NCBI GenBank assembly: GCA_910574195.1 | Contig: CAJTBF010000006.1 | Span: 62,001 to 126,000 of the forward strand | Length of the DNA stretch: 64,000 nucleotides | Direction of reading: 5' to 3' | Source: Lachnospiraceae bacterium | Lineage (GTDB): Bacteria > Bacillota > Clostridia > Lachnospirales > Lachnospiraceae | Notes under the pieces: model-generated | Told to the model about the DNA's origin: nothing | Databases searched by the model: none | What the model saw: the letters and a program-made list of their open reading frames with translations, nothing else | In this document: positions 51,380 to 60,704 of the stretch, piece by piece | How the letters are laid out: each line of letters starts with the position of its first letter | Position numbering within the stretch: position 1 is the first letter of the stretch | Position numbers and translations under genes: made by a program

Positions 51380-52897
51380 ATGGACAAGAAAAGAAAATGG
51401 GCGGTTCGGGTTCTGGGAGGTTTTTTGCTTATGATGGCAGTATGTACCGTGATTTCCCGGATGGCGGCCTCTTTACTGGTGGCGCAGGTGCAGGTGGAAA
51501 AACCGGGCCGCGGAAGATTGTCCTATTCCTGTGAGGGAGAAGGAGAAATCATACCGGCGGAGGAGGTCCCGATTTTTCTATGGCAGAATCAACAGATCGA
51601 ATGGGTGGCGGCCCAGGGAAGTCTTGTGAAAACCGGGGAGTGCCTGGTACAGTTTCGGATGGAATATCTGCAGCAGGAGATCGAAAAGAAACAGGCGGAG
51701 GTGGAACAACTGCGCTTACAGGCAGCGCAGCAGCAGGTTTCGGCAAGGACACCGGAGCGGGTGCCCTCGACAGCCGGGGCGTCTATGCATCTGGAGGAAG
51801 CGAGAAGACAGTATACTCTGGCACAGCAGAAGGCAGCGGCGGCGCAGGCAGCCTATGAACAGTTTCTAAGGGAAGCGGGTAAAAATGCCGCAGCGGCGGG
51901 AAGCAGCGGTGCGGATGTGAAAACCGGCGGTATGGATGCCGGAAACAGTACAGGTGCGGTTCCGCAGGAAGACAATGGCGGGATTTCCGCCAGGAAGACA
52001 GGAGAGATATCCGGGGAACAGGCCGCGCGGGAGCAGGAACTCCAGGCGGCGGTACAGGAGACACAAGGGGTGTTGGAAGCTGCACAGCAGGCTGTTCTGG
52101 AAGCGGAGAATGCGTATACGCTGGCTTCCCGGGAGGATGCGGCACAGGATACCAATGCGGCCAATGCCGCGCAGGCGGCACAGCTTGGCGTACAGTCTGT
52201 GGAAGTACAGGTGGAACAGGCTGAACAGGCTCTGGTGCGTCTGCAGTCTTATCAGGAGTCCGGCGGGAAACTTTGTGCAGAACGAGATTGTATCGTTTTG
52301 GATCCGGGGGTACAGATTGGTGCCTTTACGACCGGCGCGGAGGTTTTGCTGACAGGATGCGGGGGATGGAAACTGAAAGGCCAGGTGGCAGCCGGGGACG
52401 AAGAGAAATTGAAGGTGGGTGCGGAGGCGGAGGTTCGTCTTGGTACGGGAGCGAAAAAGACGGTAAAGATCACTTCCATCGAAAAGACGCAAAGTGCAGG
52501 AAACACTGCGGGCGGAAGCGGAAATGAAACCGGCGGCGAGAGCTACTTGTCCCAGGGCATGCAGAGTTTTTGGTACGCGGCGCTTCCGGAGCATGTGGAA
52601 GTGCAGGGCACAGGAGATTTTCTTTGGAGTACGGAGGCGGCTTCGGAAAAAGAATATGAGCAGATTATCCCGCTTGGCGCGCTCCGTGAAGATGTAAACG
52701 GAACGTATTGCCTGATTTTGGAGGAAAAAGAAACCATGTTAGGCACAGTACAGGCCGCCGGACAGGTGTATGTCAAAGTATTGGAAAAGGATACGAAAAA
52801 TGCAGCAGTCAGTTCCACATTGCAGAATACAGACCGAATCATCGCATCTTCGGAAAAGTATGTGGAAGAGGGCGACCGGGTACGAATCAAAGATTAG
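51380..52897 (+). CDS. Membrane-fusion (HlyD/MacA-like) protein
   Basis: A 505-residue protein. One N-terminal TM helix (about residues 7-27) is followed by a lipoyl/barrel-sandwich half (LSYSCEGEGEIIPAEEVPIF). Next is a long alanine- and glutamine-rich coiled-coil hairpin (about 90-290) containing a low-complexity Gly/Ala segment, and then the second barrel half and beta-barrel domains. This is the architecture of MacA/HlyD periplasmic adaptors, which in Gram-positives work with MacB-type exporters. The start at 51380 follows AAGGAG; an upstream ATG at 51356 has a poorer site. It is followed by a MacB-like membrane protein, but no ATPase is present. Confidence 0.85.
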   Translation: MDKKRKWAVRVLGGFLLMMAVCTVISRMAASLLVAQVQVEKPGRGRLSYSCEGEGEIIPAEEVPIFLWQNQQIEWVAAQGSLVKTGECLVQFRMEYLQQEIEKKQAEVEQLRLQAAQQQVSARTPERVPSTAGASMHLEEARRQYTLAQQKAAAAQAAYEQFLREAGKNAAAAGSSGADVKTGGMDAGNSTGAVPQEDNGGISARKTGEISGEQAAREQELQAAVQETQGVLEAAQQAVLEAENAYTLASREDAAQDTNAANAAQAAQLGVQSVEVQVEQAEQALVRLQSYQESGGKLCAERDCIVLDPGVQIGAFTTGAEVLLTGCGGWKLKGQVAAGDEEKLKVGAEAEVRLGTGAKKTVKITSIEKTQSAGNTAGGSGNETGGESYLSQGMQSFWYAALPEHVEVQGTGDFLWSTEAASEKEYEQIIPLGALREDVNGTYCLILEEKETMLGTVQAAGQVYVKVLEKDTKNAAVSSTLQNTDRIIASSEKYVEEGDRVRIKD

Positions 52898-52914
52898 ATA
52901 AGCGAAAGGAAAGC

Positions 52915-53064
52915 AGCCGTGCGCGGATGAAAGAAGGAGAAGACAGTCGTGCGTGAATGAAAGAAGGAATAAACAGGAGAAAATAGCCGTGTGTGGATGA
53001 AAGAAGGAATAAGCAGGAGAAAATAGCCGTGTGTGGATGAAAGAAGGAGTACACAGGAGAAAGC
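52915..53064 (+). repeat. Tandem 40-bp repeats between adaptor and MacB-like genes
   Basis: Units begin AGCCGTG or AGTCGTG at 52915 (30 bases), 52945, 52985 and 53025 (each about 40 bases). The two central copies differ at a few positions only. Each contains ATGAAAGAAGGA, so each could initiate a tiny reading frame of about 9 codons. They fill the 221-base gap 52898-53118. Confidence 0.9.
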
Positions 53065-53118
53065 GAACGGTGTGGATTGAGAAGATGAAGTAAGAAGAAA
53101 GAGCAGGTTGGATAGGAA

Positions 53119-54258
53119 GTGTGGGAAATAGAGAGGCGGAAGAAAGGAAAAATAGATGAGATAGAGGGGAGAAAAAGCAGAAAATATGGAAAAAGAAAAA
53201 GCAGAAGAAGATGGATATTTACAGGAATTTTCTTACTGCTGAATCTCTGGTTTTTGGGGCAATTGAGAAGGCTGCAGGAATACGAGGGCGTTCTTTCTTT
53301 ATCCTATCCGAAGGGAAGTATCACAGATTCGGCTTTTTCACAATGGAAGAAAAGTGTGGGAAGTGAGAATATCCGGGAAGCCGTTCTCTGGAAATCGAAA
53401 GGACGGCAGGAAGTTCTGGCAGAAAGCACCGGGCATGGATGTACGGTTGACGGTTATCAGATCAGGGGGCAGGCGGGAATCCTGTTCGGAAGAGAACTGG
53501 CGGCGGGAAGATACTTCACGGAAGGAGAGAAAGACGTCTGTCTGCTGGATCAGGAAACCGTGCGGCAATTATATGGTTCGGAACAGGTGCAGGGCCTGAA
53601 GATCCGGATGGGAGAGCATACATGGGAGATTATAGGAATCCTGAAAGGGGCACAGGAAGTGTGTGTGATTCCGGCAGAAAAAGGAGCCGGTTTTGACGGA
53701 ATTGCCGTGCGCAAAAAAGAAACCGGACAGTCCTCTCTCCTGACGGAGAGTCAGATTCGAACCATACTGGGCGGTACAGACGGACAACTGGTGGATGGAA
53801 AGGTTTATGTTGTATCGGCGTCGATTTTTTATGGGATAGTCATGGGGATTGCATTTCTAATGGCCGGACTGTCCGGAAAAGCGAGAAATAAAAGAAACAC
53901 AGAAAATACAGAAAACGTGGAAAACACAAAAAACACAGAAGAGAAAGTATTCTGGTGGTTCTGCATGGCCGCGGCAGGAGCAATTTTGGCAGTCAGCTTT
54001 TTTCTGGCGGCGCCGGGAAGTGATTACCTGCCGTCCTACTGGTCAGACTTTGGGTTTTTCGGTCGGCTCTTTCAGGAAAAGGCGGAACAGATACAGGCGC
54101 TTTCTTTGCACCAGGAATTTGCATCCTGGCATAAAATGCTCCGGTTGTGGCGGCAGATGATCTGTGCCGGAATTTTTCTTGGAATCAGTACGGGAATCTA
54201 TGGGATTATTATTGTGATAGGATTATGTCAAAAAAAATCTGGTAGATTTTTAAAATGA
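53119..54258 (+). CDS. MacB/FtsX-like membrane protein with periplasmic core domain
   Basis: A 379-residue protein with MacB topology. TM1 is about 32-48, an extracellular MacB-core-like domain about 55-228 (with GRELAAGRYFTEGEKDVCLL, then a VRQLYG...I-G-I-L segment), TM2 230-252, TM3 277-298 and TM4 347-370. The loop between TM2 and TM3 is a low-complexity NTENTENVENTKNTEE stretch from a short DNA repeat. The usual FtsX coupling motif after TM2 is not obvious, so interaction with an ATPase is doubtful. The GTG start has a weak ribosome site, and the 40-bp tandem repeats lie just upstream. It is the last gene of the operon. Assignment is by topology, and function is unknown. Confidence 0.7.
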   Translation: MWEIERRKKGKIDEIEGRKSRKYGKRKSRRRWIFTGIFLLLNLWFLGQLRRLQEYEGVLSLSYPKGSITDSAFSQWKKSVGSENIREAVLWKSKGRQEVLAESTGHGCTVDGYQIRGQAGILFGRELAAGRYFTEGEKDVCLLDQETVRQLYGSEQVQGLKIRMGEHTWEIIGILKGAQEVCVIPAEKGAGFDGIAVRKKETGQSSLLTESQIRTILGGTDGQLVDGKVYVVSASIFYGIVMGIAFLMAGLSGKARNKRNTENTENVENTKNTEEKVFWWFCMAAAGAILAVSFFLAAPGSDYLPSYWSDFGFFGRLFQEKAEQIQALSLHQEFASWHKMLRLWRQMICAGIFLGISTGIYGIIIVIGLCQKKSGRFLK

Positions 54259-54342
54259 AGTTAAATATAATGAGTATAGAAAATAACTATAAGTTACATT
54301 AATGTTTGTGCCTGAGTAAAAAGAAGGGAATGGGTAAATACT

Positions 54343-54660
54343 ATGTTAAAATTAGAAATAAAAATGGATGAGAATAAAATCGTAGCAGAACAAAAATATC
54401 GGGTAGAGAGTATTTATCAGGCATTGGAGCAGGCATTTTCACAATATAGACTAAACAAGATACAGCAACCGGACGGAACATTGTGTTTTACAGGGAATGG
54501 AAATCCAAAGGACTATGGCGCTTTCGGATGCATTATCACATCTCTGAAAGAAAAAGTATGGTTTATGGACTATGTAATCAGGTGGATTTGGTACAACAGC
54601 GACGATGGGGAGAATGAAGATGTTTTGTATCATTATACAAAAAAGCTGAGTGTAGCATAA
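54343..54660 (+). CDS. Small protein paired with VapD-like gene, putative antitoxin
   Basis: A 105-residue soluble protein of unknown family. It ends in TAATG, sharing one base with the start of the VapD-like gene, which indicates coupled translation. Seen: a helical N-terminus, GNGNPKDYGAFGCIITSLKE near residues 51-70, and a tryptophan-rich segment (WFMDYVIRWIWYN). The antitoxin role is inferred only from gene order. AT-rich relative to the flanking operons. Confidence 0.65.
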   Translation: MLKLEIKMDENKIVAEQKYRVESIYQALEQAFSQYRLNKIQQPDGTLCFTGNGNPKDYGAFGCIITSLKEKVWFMDYVIRWIWYNSDDGENEDVLYHYTKKLSVA

Positions 54661-55016
54661 TGGTAAGAAGAGAAGCAAAACATTTAAAGGCACTGTATTT
54701 TGACCTACGGGTAAAAGCGCTGAAAGAGCATTTTTCCGAAACGAATCCAAATGGCGCATATGGGAAGATACGAGAATATCTGATCAAACGGGATTTCTCT
54801 CATGAGCAGTACTCCGGATCTCATTCCAAATACAAGACAACAGATCTGGAAATATTTGATCTGGTTCGGGAGATGAGCAGGGAACTTCCGTGGTTTGCTC
54901 CGTGTCTGAGTCATTTTGAAGTAACCAATATCGGAGCAAATCATGATTTAATGCAGTTATTTGAAGAACCGGTGCCAGAGCCGGAGATTACCGAAACACA
55001 CTTTACACCTTTGTAG
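54660..55016 (+). CDS. VapD-like endoribonuclease, probable toxin
   Basis: A 118-residue protein with the VapD pattern: LYFDLRVKALKEHF near residues 12-25, AYGKIREYLIKRDFSHEQYS near 33-52, LVREMSRELPWFAPCLSHFE near 70-90, and a final NIGANHDLMQLF. VapD proteins share the Cas2-like ferredoxin fold and cleave mRNA. The aspartate after the first strand (FDL) is the expected active-site residue. The partner gene upstream overlaps it by one base. The C-terminal tail (PEPEITETHFTPL) is an extension. Confidence 0.82.
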   Translation: MVRREAKHLKALYFDLRVKALKEHFSETNPNGAYGKIREYLIKRDFSHEQYSGSHSKYKTTDLEIFDLVREMSRELPWFAPCLSHFEVTNIGANHDLMQLFEEPVPEPEITETHFTPL

Positions 55017-55055
55017 AAAAATAGCCAGGGCAGAAATACTTGTGTATCAGAACCT

Positions 55056-55117
55056 CTCAAAAAACATCAGTGCTTAACGAGGTTTTTTCGAGTTTAGCGT
55101 CTGCTATGTTTTTTGAG
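55056..55117. terminator. Long hairpin between VapD unit and V-ATPase operon
   Basis: A perfect 12-base stem CTCAAAAAACAT/ATGTTTTTTGAG (55056-55067 and 55106-55117) with a partly self-complementary loop. It lies between convergent transcripts: VapD from the left, V-ATPase subunit D from the right. It may serve both as a terminator. The rest of the 200-base gap shows nothing recognisable. Confidence 0.55.
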
Positions 55118-55216
55118 AAGCGAAAGCGGGGTGATGTGGGCAAGTATTTTCGTCCTGGCGGACGGTTGCTTTTTGTCCAACAAAGCATGGTATACAGGCG
55201 GATTCTATTCCAACTG

Positions 55217-55840
55217 TTATCCCTTCTTCATTTTCATTTTCTTAATTACTTTCAGCCGGGTGAATTCTTCCCGTTCTTTTTCTTCCAGTGCATTTGTAAT
55301 ATTGTAAACCAGTTCCGTATACATGGGAATGGTAATATTCTGCAGTGCGTTTGCCCGCTTCTGCGTTTTTTTGATATTACTTGCCAGACGGTAGGCGGAA
55401 TTTTCTACCATGGACAGCTTTACGGTCAGATCTTTTACTTTCTGAAATGCCTTTGTCGCCTGGTCGATAGATTCCCGCGTCGTACTGAATGCATAAGTGG
55501 GGAAATCCCTGGAAGGCGTATATTTTACATGGGGAATCTCGGTCCCCATAATGCTTCGCGTCTGAATCGTGATGGAGTGCTCGATGGGAACCGTATAGGC
55601 AAGCTGAGAAACCATGTTGATCCCATGCTCAATGTTGGCGCGCTGCAGACACTGATAAGCATAGGTGAACGTGGTGTCGATCTCATCCTGAATATCTCTG
55701 GCTTCGTCGATCAACGTCATCAACTCCCGGATCAGAATATTCCGTTTTTTGTCCATCAGGTCATATCCCTGTCTGGCGAGGGCCAGAGAATTTTTGGCCA
55801 GCATGAGGTTTCCCTTGGTAGGAAAAGTTCGTGGATCCAT
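55217..55840 (-). CDS. atpD: V-type ATP synthase subunit D
   Basis: A 207-residue central-stalk subunit, almost entirely helical: RTFPTKGNLMLAKNSLALAR near the N-terminus, LKRKRNIL-type region as LMDKKRNILIRELM, and the final EFTRLKVIKKMKMKK. It rotates with subunit F inside the A3B3 head. The start at 55840 follows GAGGTATTTT; in-frame codons further up lie inside the repeat element at 55873-56036. It is the last gene of the operon, separated from atpB by about 305 bases because of that element. Confidence 0.93.
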   Translation of the reverse strand: MDPRTFPTKGNLMLAKNSLALARQGYDLMDKKRNILIRELMTLIDEARDIQDEIDTTFTYAYQCLQRANIEHGINMVSQLAYTVPIEHSITIQTRSIMGTEIPHVKYTPSRDFPTYAFSTTRESIDQATKAFQKVKDLTVKLSMVENSAYRLASNIKKTQKRANALQNITIPMYTELVYNITNALEEKEREEFTRLKVIKKMKMKKG

Positions 55841-55872
55841 AAAATACCTCCTCTTTTTGCAGCACGACATGC

Positions 55873-56036
55873 TAGAGTGTGTTTGAAAATTCATTCCTAC
55901 AATCTGCCGCCTCACTTCACACCAGATTTTACGCTGAATTTGGTCAATGTAGCCCGCTACACCTCCCAAATCCAGCGTAAAATCTGATGCAAATTGGGAC
56001 AACATCTTGCAGAAAGCAATTTTCAAACACGCTCTA
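55873..56036. repeat. 164-bp non-coding inverted-repeat element (MITE-like)
   Basis: Terminal inverted repeats of about 20 bases (TAGAGTGTGTTTGAAAATTC at the left, AGCAATTTTCAAACACGCTC then TA at the right) enclose an inner palindrome with perfect 14-base arms CAGATTTTACGCTG/CAGCGTAAAATCTG. The whole element can fold into a cruciform. It lies inside the V-ATPase operon between atpB and atpD. Relatives are at 4631-4674 and 21605-21685. No transposase is encoded. Confidence 0.88.
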
Positions 56037-56145
56037 GGAGTTACTGTAAAAAATAAGTTTTCATTACTATTTGTGCTGCCGGTTTGATGGCAGAATGGAG
56101 ATTACCAGTATGGTAAGATTCACCGGAAAACTTCAGGAAAACATG

Positions 56146-57534
56146 TCATTCCTCCTCCGGCATGGGGTGATAATATTTGTCCAGAATCTTTGTATCTACA
56201 CGGTCCAGCTCTTCTTTTGGCAGCCGTCCCAGAAGTTCCCAGCCCAGATCCAGCGTCTGTTCAATGGTCCGGTTCTCTCCCGGTCCCTGGCCGATGTACC
56301 GGCTTTCAAATTCTTTTCCGAATTCCAGATATTTTTTATCAATGGGCGACAATTCGTCTTCACCGATAACGGAAGCCAGATTCCGGGCGTCGCCCACCTT
56401 GGCGTAGGCGGAGAAAAGCTGGTTTGCCAGATCCTGGTGGTCTTCCCTTGTGTATCCGGCCCCGATGCCGTCCTTCATCAGACGGGACAGGGAGGGCAGG
56501 ATACTGATCGGCGGATAGATGGACTGGCCGTGCAGTGTCCGTTCCAGTACGATCTGCCCCTCTGTGATATAACCGGTCAGGTCGGGAATCGGATGGGTGA
56601 TATCATCGTTGGGCATGGTGAGGATCGGCAGCTGTGTCACGGAACCCTTTACACCCTGGACAATACCTGCCCGCTCATATAGAGTGGCCAGTTCGCTGTA
56701 CAGATATCCCGGATATCCTTTTCGGCTGGGGATTTCTCCCTTGGAGGAAGAAACCTCACGCATGGCCTCCGCGTAGGAGGTCATATCCGTCAAAATGACC
56801 AGAATATGCATATTCTGCTCAAAGGCCAGATATTCGGCTACGGTCAGCGCAACCTTGGGCGTGATCAGACGCTCCACCACCGGATCGTTTGCCAGATTTA
56901 AAAACATAGCCACATGGTCGGCAACCCCGCTGTCCTCAAAGGTACGGCGGAAGAAATCAGCCACATCATATTTGACGCCCATAGCGGCAAAGACGATGGC
57001 AAATTGTTCGTCCGAATCTTCTCCCAGAGAAGCCTGCCGGACAATCTGTGCCGCCAGCTGGTCGTGAGGAAGTCCGTTTCCGGAAAAGATCGGCAGCTTC
57101 TGTCCGCGAATCAATGTGGTCAATCCGTCGATGGCGGAGATTCCGGTACGGATGTAGTTTCGGGGATATTCCCGCATCATGGGATTGAGCGGCAGTCCGT
57201 TCACGTCCCGGCGCAAAGAGGACGTAATCGGGCCGAGATCGTCGATGGGCTGCCCGATCCCGTTAAAGGTCCGTCCCAGCATATCCGGGGAGAGTGCAAT
57301 CTCCATGGGATGTCCTGTAAGCCGCGTATGGGTATTTTTCAGGGACATATTTTCCGAGCCTTCGAAGACCTGAATGACGGCGCGGTCCTCATAGATCTCC
57401 ACGATACGTCCGATTTTTCGTTGATTTCCGTCCACAACGAACTCTACGATTTCGTCATAAAATGCATCCTGTACGCCCTCCAGAGCGATCAGAGGTCCGT
57501 TGATACTGCTTAAGCCTAAATATTCAATTGACAT
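56146..57534 (-). CDS. atpB: V-type ATP synthase subunit B
   Basis: The 462-residue non-catalytic nucleotide-binding-fold subunit of the A3B3 head. Seen: [58 protein letters not shown] (degenerate P-loop, as expected), and [20 protein letters not shown]. Length and order normal. It starts 14 bases after atpA. The gene is intact. Terminal residues PMPEEE are typical. Confidence 0.96.
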   Translation of the reverse strand: MSIEYLGLSSINGPLIALEGVQDAFYDEIVEFVVDGNQRKIGRIVEIYEDRAVIQVFEGSENMSLKNTHTRLTGHPMEIALSPDMLGRTFNGIGQPIDDLGPITSSLRRDVNGLPLNPMMREYPRNYIRTGISAIDGLTTLIRGQKLPIFSGNGLPHDQLAAQIVRQASLGEDSDEQFAIVFAAMGVKYDVADFFRRTFEDSGVADHVAMFLNLANDPVVERLITPKVALTVAEYLAFEQNMHILVILTDMTSYAEAMREVSSSKGEIPSRKGYPGYLYSELATLYERAGIVQGVKGSVTQLPILTMPNDDITHPIPDLTGYITEGQIVLERTLHGQSIYPPISILPSLSRLMKDGIGAGYTREDHQDLANQLFSAYAKVGDARNLASVIGEDELSPIDKKYLEFGKEFESRYIGQGPGENRTIEQTLDLGWELLGRLPKEELDRVDTKILDKYYHPMPEEE

Positions 57535-57548
57535 GGTATCCTCCCTCC

Positions 57549-59324
57549 TTATGCATTTTTCTCCAGAACACGCTGGTAAAATTCGTCGATGTCACGGTGG
57601 TACTGCGCAAACATTTCCAGGCGGTCATTGGGAACGTCGTAGCGAATCGAAATCACCCGGTCGAAAATCGCCTCTGATTTCAGTACGGACATGGGATGCC
57701 CCATAGTTACCAGTGCACGGGATTGTTTGTATAGATATAAAATGGTGTCCATCATCAGAAACTGCTTTTCCATGGAGACACAGGTGTCGTCTTTATGGAA
57801 TGCGTTCTGCTGTAAGAAGCCCAGACGAATCACACGGGCAATCTCCAGGATTAATTTCTGGTCATCCGGCAGAACATCGCTTCCGATCAGTTTTACAATC
57901 TCCAGCAGGCTGCTCTCCTGGTTTAGGAGGGACATCAGCCGGTTTCGGTTGTGAATGAATTTTGGCGATACATGATCCTGATACCAGGGCGCCAGATCGT
58001 TTAAATATTCGCTGTAACTGGTCAGCCAGTGAATTGCCGGAAAATGCCGGGAATAGGCAAGACTCTTATCCAGTCCCCAGAAACAGCGGACAAAACGCTT
58101 TGTATTTTGTGTAACCGGTTCGGAGAAGTCACCGCCCTGAGGGGAGACCGCGCCGATGATGGTGACGGAACCGGTAGTTCCGTTCAGGTTATTCATCATT
58201 CCCGCCCGCTCATAAAAGGCGGACAGACGGGATGCCAGATAGGCCGGGAATCCTTCTTCTGCGGGCATTTCCTCCAGACGTCCGGACAATTCCCGCAATG
58301 CTTCTGCCCAACGGGAAGTGGAGTCTGCCATAATGGCCACGTCGTAGCCCATATCCCGGTAATACTCCGCCAGCGTCAGACCGGTGTAGATGCTTGCCTC
58401 ACGGGCAGCCACCGGCATGTTGGATGTATTTGCGATCAAAGTCGTCCGGTTCATCAAAGGGGTACCGGTTCTGGGATCTGTCAGTTCTCCAAATTCTTCC
58501 AGAACCTGCGTCATTTCGTTTCCACGTTCTCCGCAGCCAATGTAGATGATAATATCCGCATCGGACCATTTTGCGATCTGATGCTGGGACATGGTTTTTC
58601 CGGTTCCGAATCCGCCGGGAATGGCAGCCGTGCCTCCCTTGGCAATGGGAAACATGGTGTCGATAATTCTCTGCCCGGTAACCAGTGGAACGGAGGCCGG
58701 GACCCGGCTGCTGGAAGGACGGGCAATTCGAATGGGCCAGTGCTGTGTCATGGTCAGCTCTTTTTCCGTTCCGTTATCCAAAAGCAACGTAACAAGCGGT
58801 TCGTCAATGGTATATTCCCCGTCCGGAACCGTTCGGATTACGGTTCCCTCCACATTCGGAGGAACCATACATTTGTGCAGGATGGCATGAGTCTCCGGTA
58901 CCTCGGCGATGATATCGCCGGAATTCAGCACGTCGCCGGTCTGCACCGTAATATGCGCGGGCCATTTTTTTGTGCGGTCAAGAGAGTCTACGCTGACACC
59001 GCGGGTAATGAAAGCGCCGCCGGTTTCCGCGATTCTCTCCAGCGGGCGTTCAATTCCGTCAAAAATGTTATTTAAGATGCCGGGAGCCAGTGTGACGGAT
59101 ACGGCGCTGCCGCTTGCCACTACTTCTTCCCCAGGGTGCAGTCCGGTGGTTTCTTCGTAGACCTGGATGGTAGTCATATCTTTGTCCAGCGCAATGACTT
59201 CTCCCACCAGTTTTTCTTTGCCGACATAGACCATCTCCTGCATACGGAACCCGGTATTTCCTTTCAGGTAGATGACGGGGCCGTTGATTCCATAGATTGT
59301 TCCAGTATTAAGCAATTCCGTCAC
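57549..59324 (-). CDS. atpA: V-type ATP synthase catalytic subunit A
   Basis: The 591-residue catalytic subunit. P-loop GGFGTGKT (237-244), the A-subunit-specific insertion (about 115-190, with [20 protein letters not shown]), [16 protein letters not shown] with the catalytic-type Glu, [20 protein letters not shown], and the C-terminal helical bundle. It hydrolyses or makes ATP in the head of the rotary complex. It overlaps the end of the subunit E gene by 17 bases. Confidence 0.97.
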   Translation of the reverse strand: MTELLNTGTIYGINGPVIYLKGNTGFRMQEMVYVGKEKLVGEVIALDKDMTTIQVYEETTGLHPGEEVVASGSAVSVTLAPGILNNIFDGIERPLERIAETGGAFITRGVSVDSLDRTKKWPAHITVQTGDVLNSGDIIAEVPETHAILHKCMVPPNVEGTVIRTVPDGEYTIDEPLVTLLLDNGTEKELTMTQHWPIRIARPSSSRVPASVPLVTGQRIIDTMFPIAKGGTAAIPGGFGTGKTMSQHQIAKWSDADIIIYIGCGERGNEMTQVLEEFGELTDPRTGTPLMNRTTLIANTSNMPVAAREASIYTGLTLAEYYRDMGYDVAIMADSTSRWAEALRELSGRLEEMPAEEGFPAYLASRLSAFYERAGMMNNLNGTTGSVTIIGAVSPQGGDFSEPVTQNTKRFVRCFWGLDKSLAYSRHFPAIHWLTSYSEYLNDLAPWYQDHVSPKFIHNRNRLMSLLNQESSLLEIVKLIGSDVLPDDQKLILEIARVIRLGFLQQNAFHKDDTCVSMEKQFLMMDTILYLYKQSRALVTMGHPMSVLKSEAIFDRVISIRYDVPNDRLEMFAQYHRDIDEFYQRVLEKNA

Positions 59325-59901
59325 CTCCTGTTACCGTAAATAAGAACTTGTCATATTCGTTCAATAATTGTGTCTTGAAAGAATTATCAATCAAAATATT
59401 GCGGCCGCGAATTACCGCGCGCATTCCGCCGATGAAATCTTCCGCACTGATCGTCAATTTCGTGCCGGTTGCCTTTTCCAGCATCGGCAGACGCGCCTCG
59501 TCGGATGGATTGATGTAGAGAACCATCTCTTCCCCCGATGCAAAGGAGATGGCTTTGCGGATTGCTCTGATCAGATATTCGTCATAGTCCGGGGTTTTCA
59601 TAAACTGCTGGACCAGTTCCAGCGTTTCCTTAAAAATTTTGTCTTTTAATTCTACCTGTATTTTGCCGGTTCTGCGCTTTAATTCCAACTGGGCTTTGGC
59701 AGCGGCCTGATTCAGTTGATGCTTTGCGCTGATTCTTTCCGCTTTGATACGGGTTTCCGCCTGCCGCGTCACCTCTTCCTTATGGTCTTTCAGAACATTT
59801 TCCAGGGCATCGCGATAATTGTCAATGATGGCATTGCCTTCTGCGCGTGCTTCTTCCATAGAAGAAGCCTGTAAATGTGCGATTTTTTCTTCCAGAGTCA
59901 A
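59308..59901 (-). CDS. atpE: V-type ATP synthase subunit E
   Basis: A 197-residue peripheral-stalk subunit. A long N-terminal coiled coil (about 1-100, MTLEEKIAHLQASSMEEARA and following) precedes the globular domain that binds the head (about 110-195, LYINPSDEARLPMLEKATG, GGMRAVIRGRNILIDNSFKT). In the rotary enzyme it pairs with the small G/H subunit encoded at the window end. It overlaps atpA by 17 bases. Confidence 0.93.
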   Translation of the reverse strand: MTLEEKIAHLQASSMEEARAEGNAIIDNYRDALENVLKDHKEEVTRQAETRIKAERISAKHQLNQAAAKAQLELKRRTGKIQVELKDKIFKETLELVQQFMKTPDYDEYLIRAIRKAISFASGEEMVLYINPSDEARLPMLEKATGTKLTISAEDFIGGMRAVIRGRNILIDNSFKTQLLNEYDKFLFTVTGGDGIA

Positions 59902-59917
59902 GAGGGGTACCTCCTTT

Positions 59918-60226
59918 TTATAACTTTAAACCGATGGCTTCCGTTACGTAAGATGTGATAAAGTCTTTTTTTCGGCCGGTTCCGTGCCTGTCGGGAATCT
60001 CAATTAACAGGGGCATCTGCCGTTCCAGACGGAATTGATCCAGAATTTCCGGAAATTCCTGTCCGAATTTCTCTGTCAGAAGCACGATGCCGATGGTTTT
60101 GTCTGTCAGTACCTTTTCCAGCTCGTTCCGGAGTTCCTCGCGTTCATGAACCACGACTCCGTCTACACCTGCCAGACGCATTCCCGTATAGGTATCCACA
60201 TTATCACTGATCAAATACATCTTCAT
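59918..60226 (-). CDS. V-type ATP synthase subunit F
   Basis: A 102-residue Rossmann-like subunit F: MYLISDNVDTYTGMRLAGVD near the start, and TIGIVLLTEKFGQEFPEIL in the middle, then PLLIEIPDRHGTGRKKDF. It binds the central stalk and subunit D. It starts immediately after subunit K (one base apart), within the normal gene order. Confidence 0.92.
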   Translation of the reverse strand: MKMYLISDNVDTYTGMRLAGVDGVVVHEREELRNELEKVLTDKTIGIVLLTEKFGQEFPEILDQFRLERQMPLLIEIPDRHGTGRKKDFITSYVTEAIGLKL

Positions 60227-60227
60227 C

Positions 60228-60659
60228 TTATAAACTTCCCAGAATCATGAAAGAAATGATCAGTCCGTACAGACAGACACCTTCTGCAAGACCTACAAAG
60301 ATCAGAGATTTACCCAGGATGCTGGAATCTTCACTGAGCGCCCCCAGTGCCGCGCTTGCTGCGCTCGCTACGGCGATACCGCCGCCGATACAGGATAAAC
60401 CGGTAACCAGAGCGGCTGCGATATAACCAAGTCCGGTTGACAGGGATGCGGTGTCCGCGGCATCCGCAGCGTGAACCTGCGGTCCGCCCAGCATCATAAC
60501 AGAAGCCAGAGCGAATGCACCGAAGAAAAAGAATGCATTGACCCCGATCGTGGTTTTATAACGTTTTCGGTTCTTTTCTCCGATCAGGTAATATCCGAAC
60601 GGAAGGATGATACTCAGAATTAAAGCAGCGATGAGAATCAGTTTTGTTGCGGTTGTCAT
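60228..60659 (-). CDS. V-type ATP synthase membrane rotor subunit K
   Basis: A 143-residue rotor-ring subunit. It has an N-terminal TM helix (about 5-26), a second helix (about 38-58), then the conserved c-type hairpin (about 74-106 and 113-141). The ion-carrying Glu126 is in VGLAEGVCLYGLI. Only one hairpin carries the Glu, so it is shorter than the 4-helix NtpK of Enterococcus in its functional part. Glutamines that ligate Na+ in NtpK are not obvious, so the coupling ion cannot be decided. Confidence 0.9.
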   Translation of the reverse strand: MTTATKLILIAALILSIILPFGYYLIGEKNRKRYKTTIGVNAFFFFGAFALASVMMLGGPQVHAADAADTASLSTGLGYIAAALVTGLSCIGGGIAVASAASAALGALSEDSSILGKSLIFVGLAEGVCLYGLIISFMILGSL

Positions 60660-60704
60660 AGTGAATTTCCTCCTCTTACATTTTCAGTGTTTATTTGAAT
60701 GTTT

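Noticed and set aside
52915-53064. Tandem 40-bp array considered as CRISPR
   Set aside because: The units are contiguous with no unique spacers between them.
55841-56026. Extended N-terminus of V-ATPase subunit D
   Set aside because: The extra residues are translated from the inverted-repeat element; the family starts at the ATG at 55840.
58029-59075. Plus-strand open frame (348 codons) opposite V-ATPase subunit A
   Set aside because: The minus-strand gene is certain and this frame has no recognisable domain or ribosome site.
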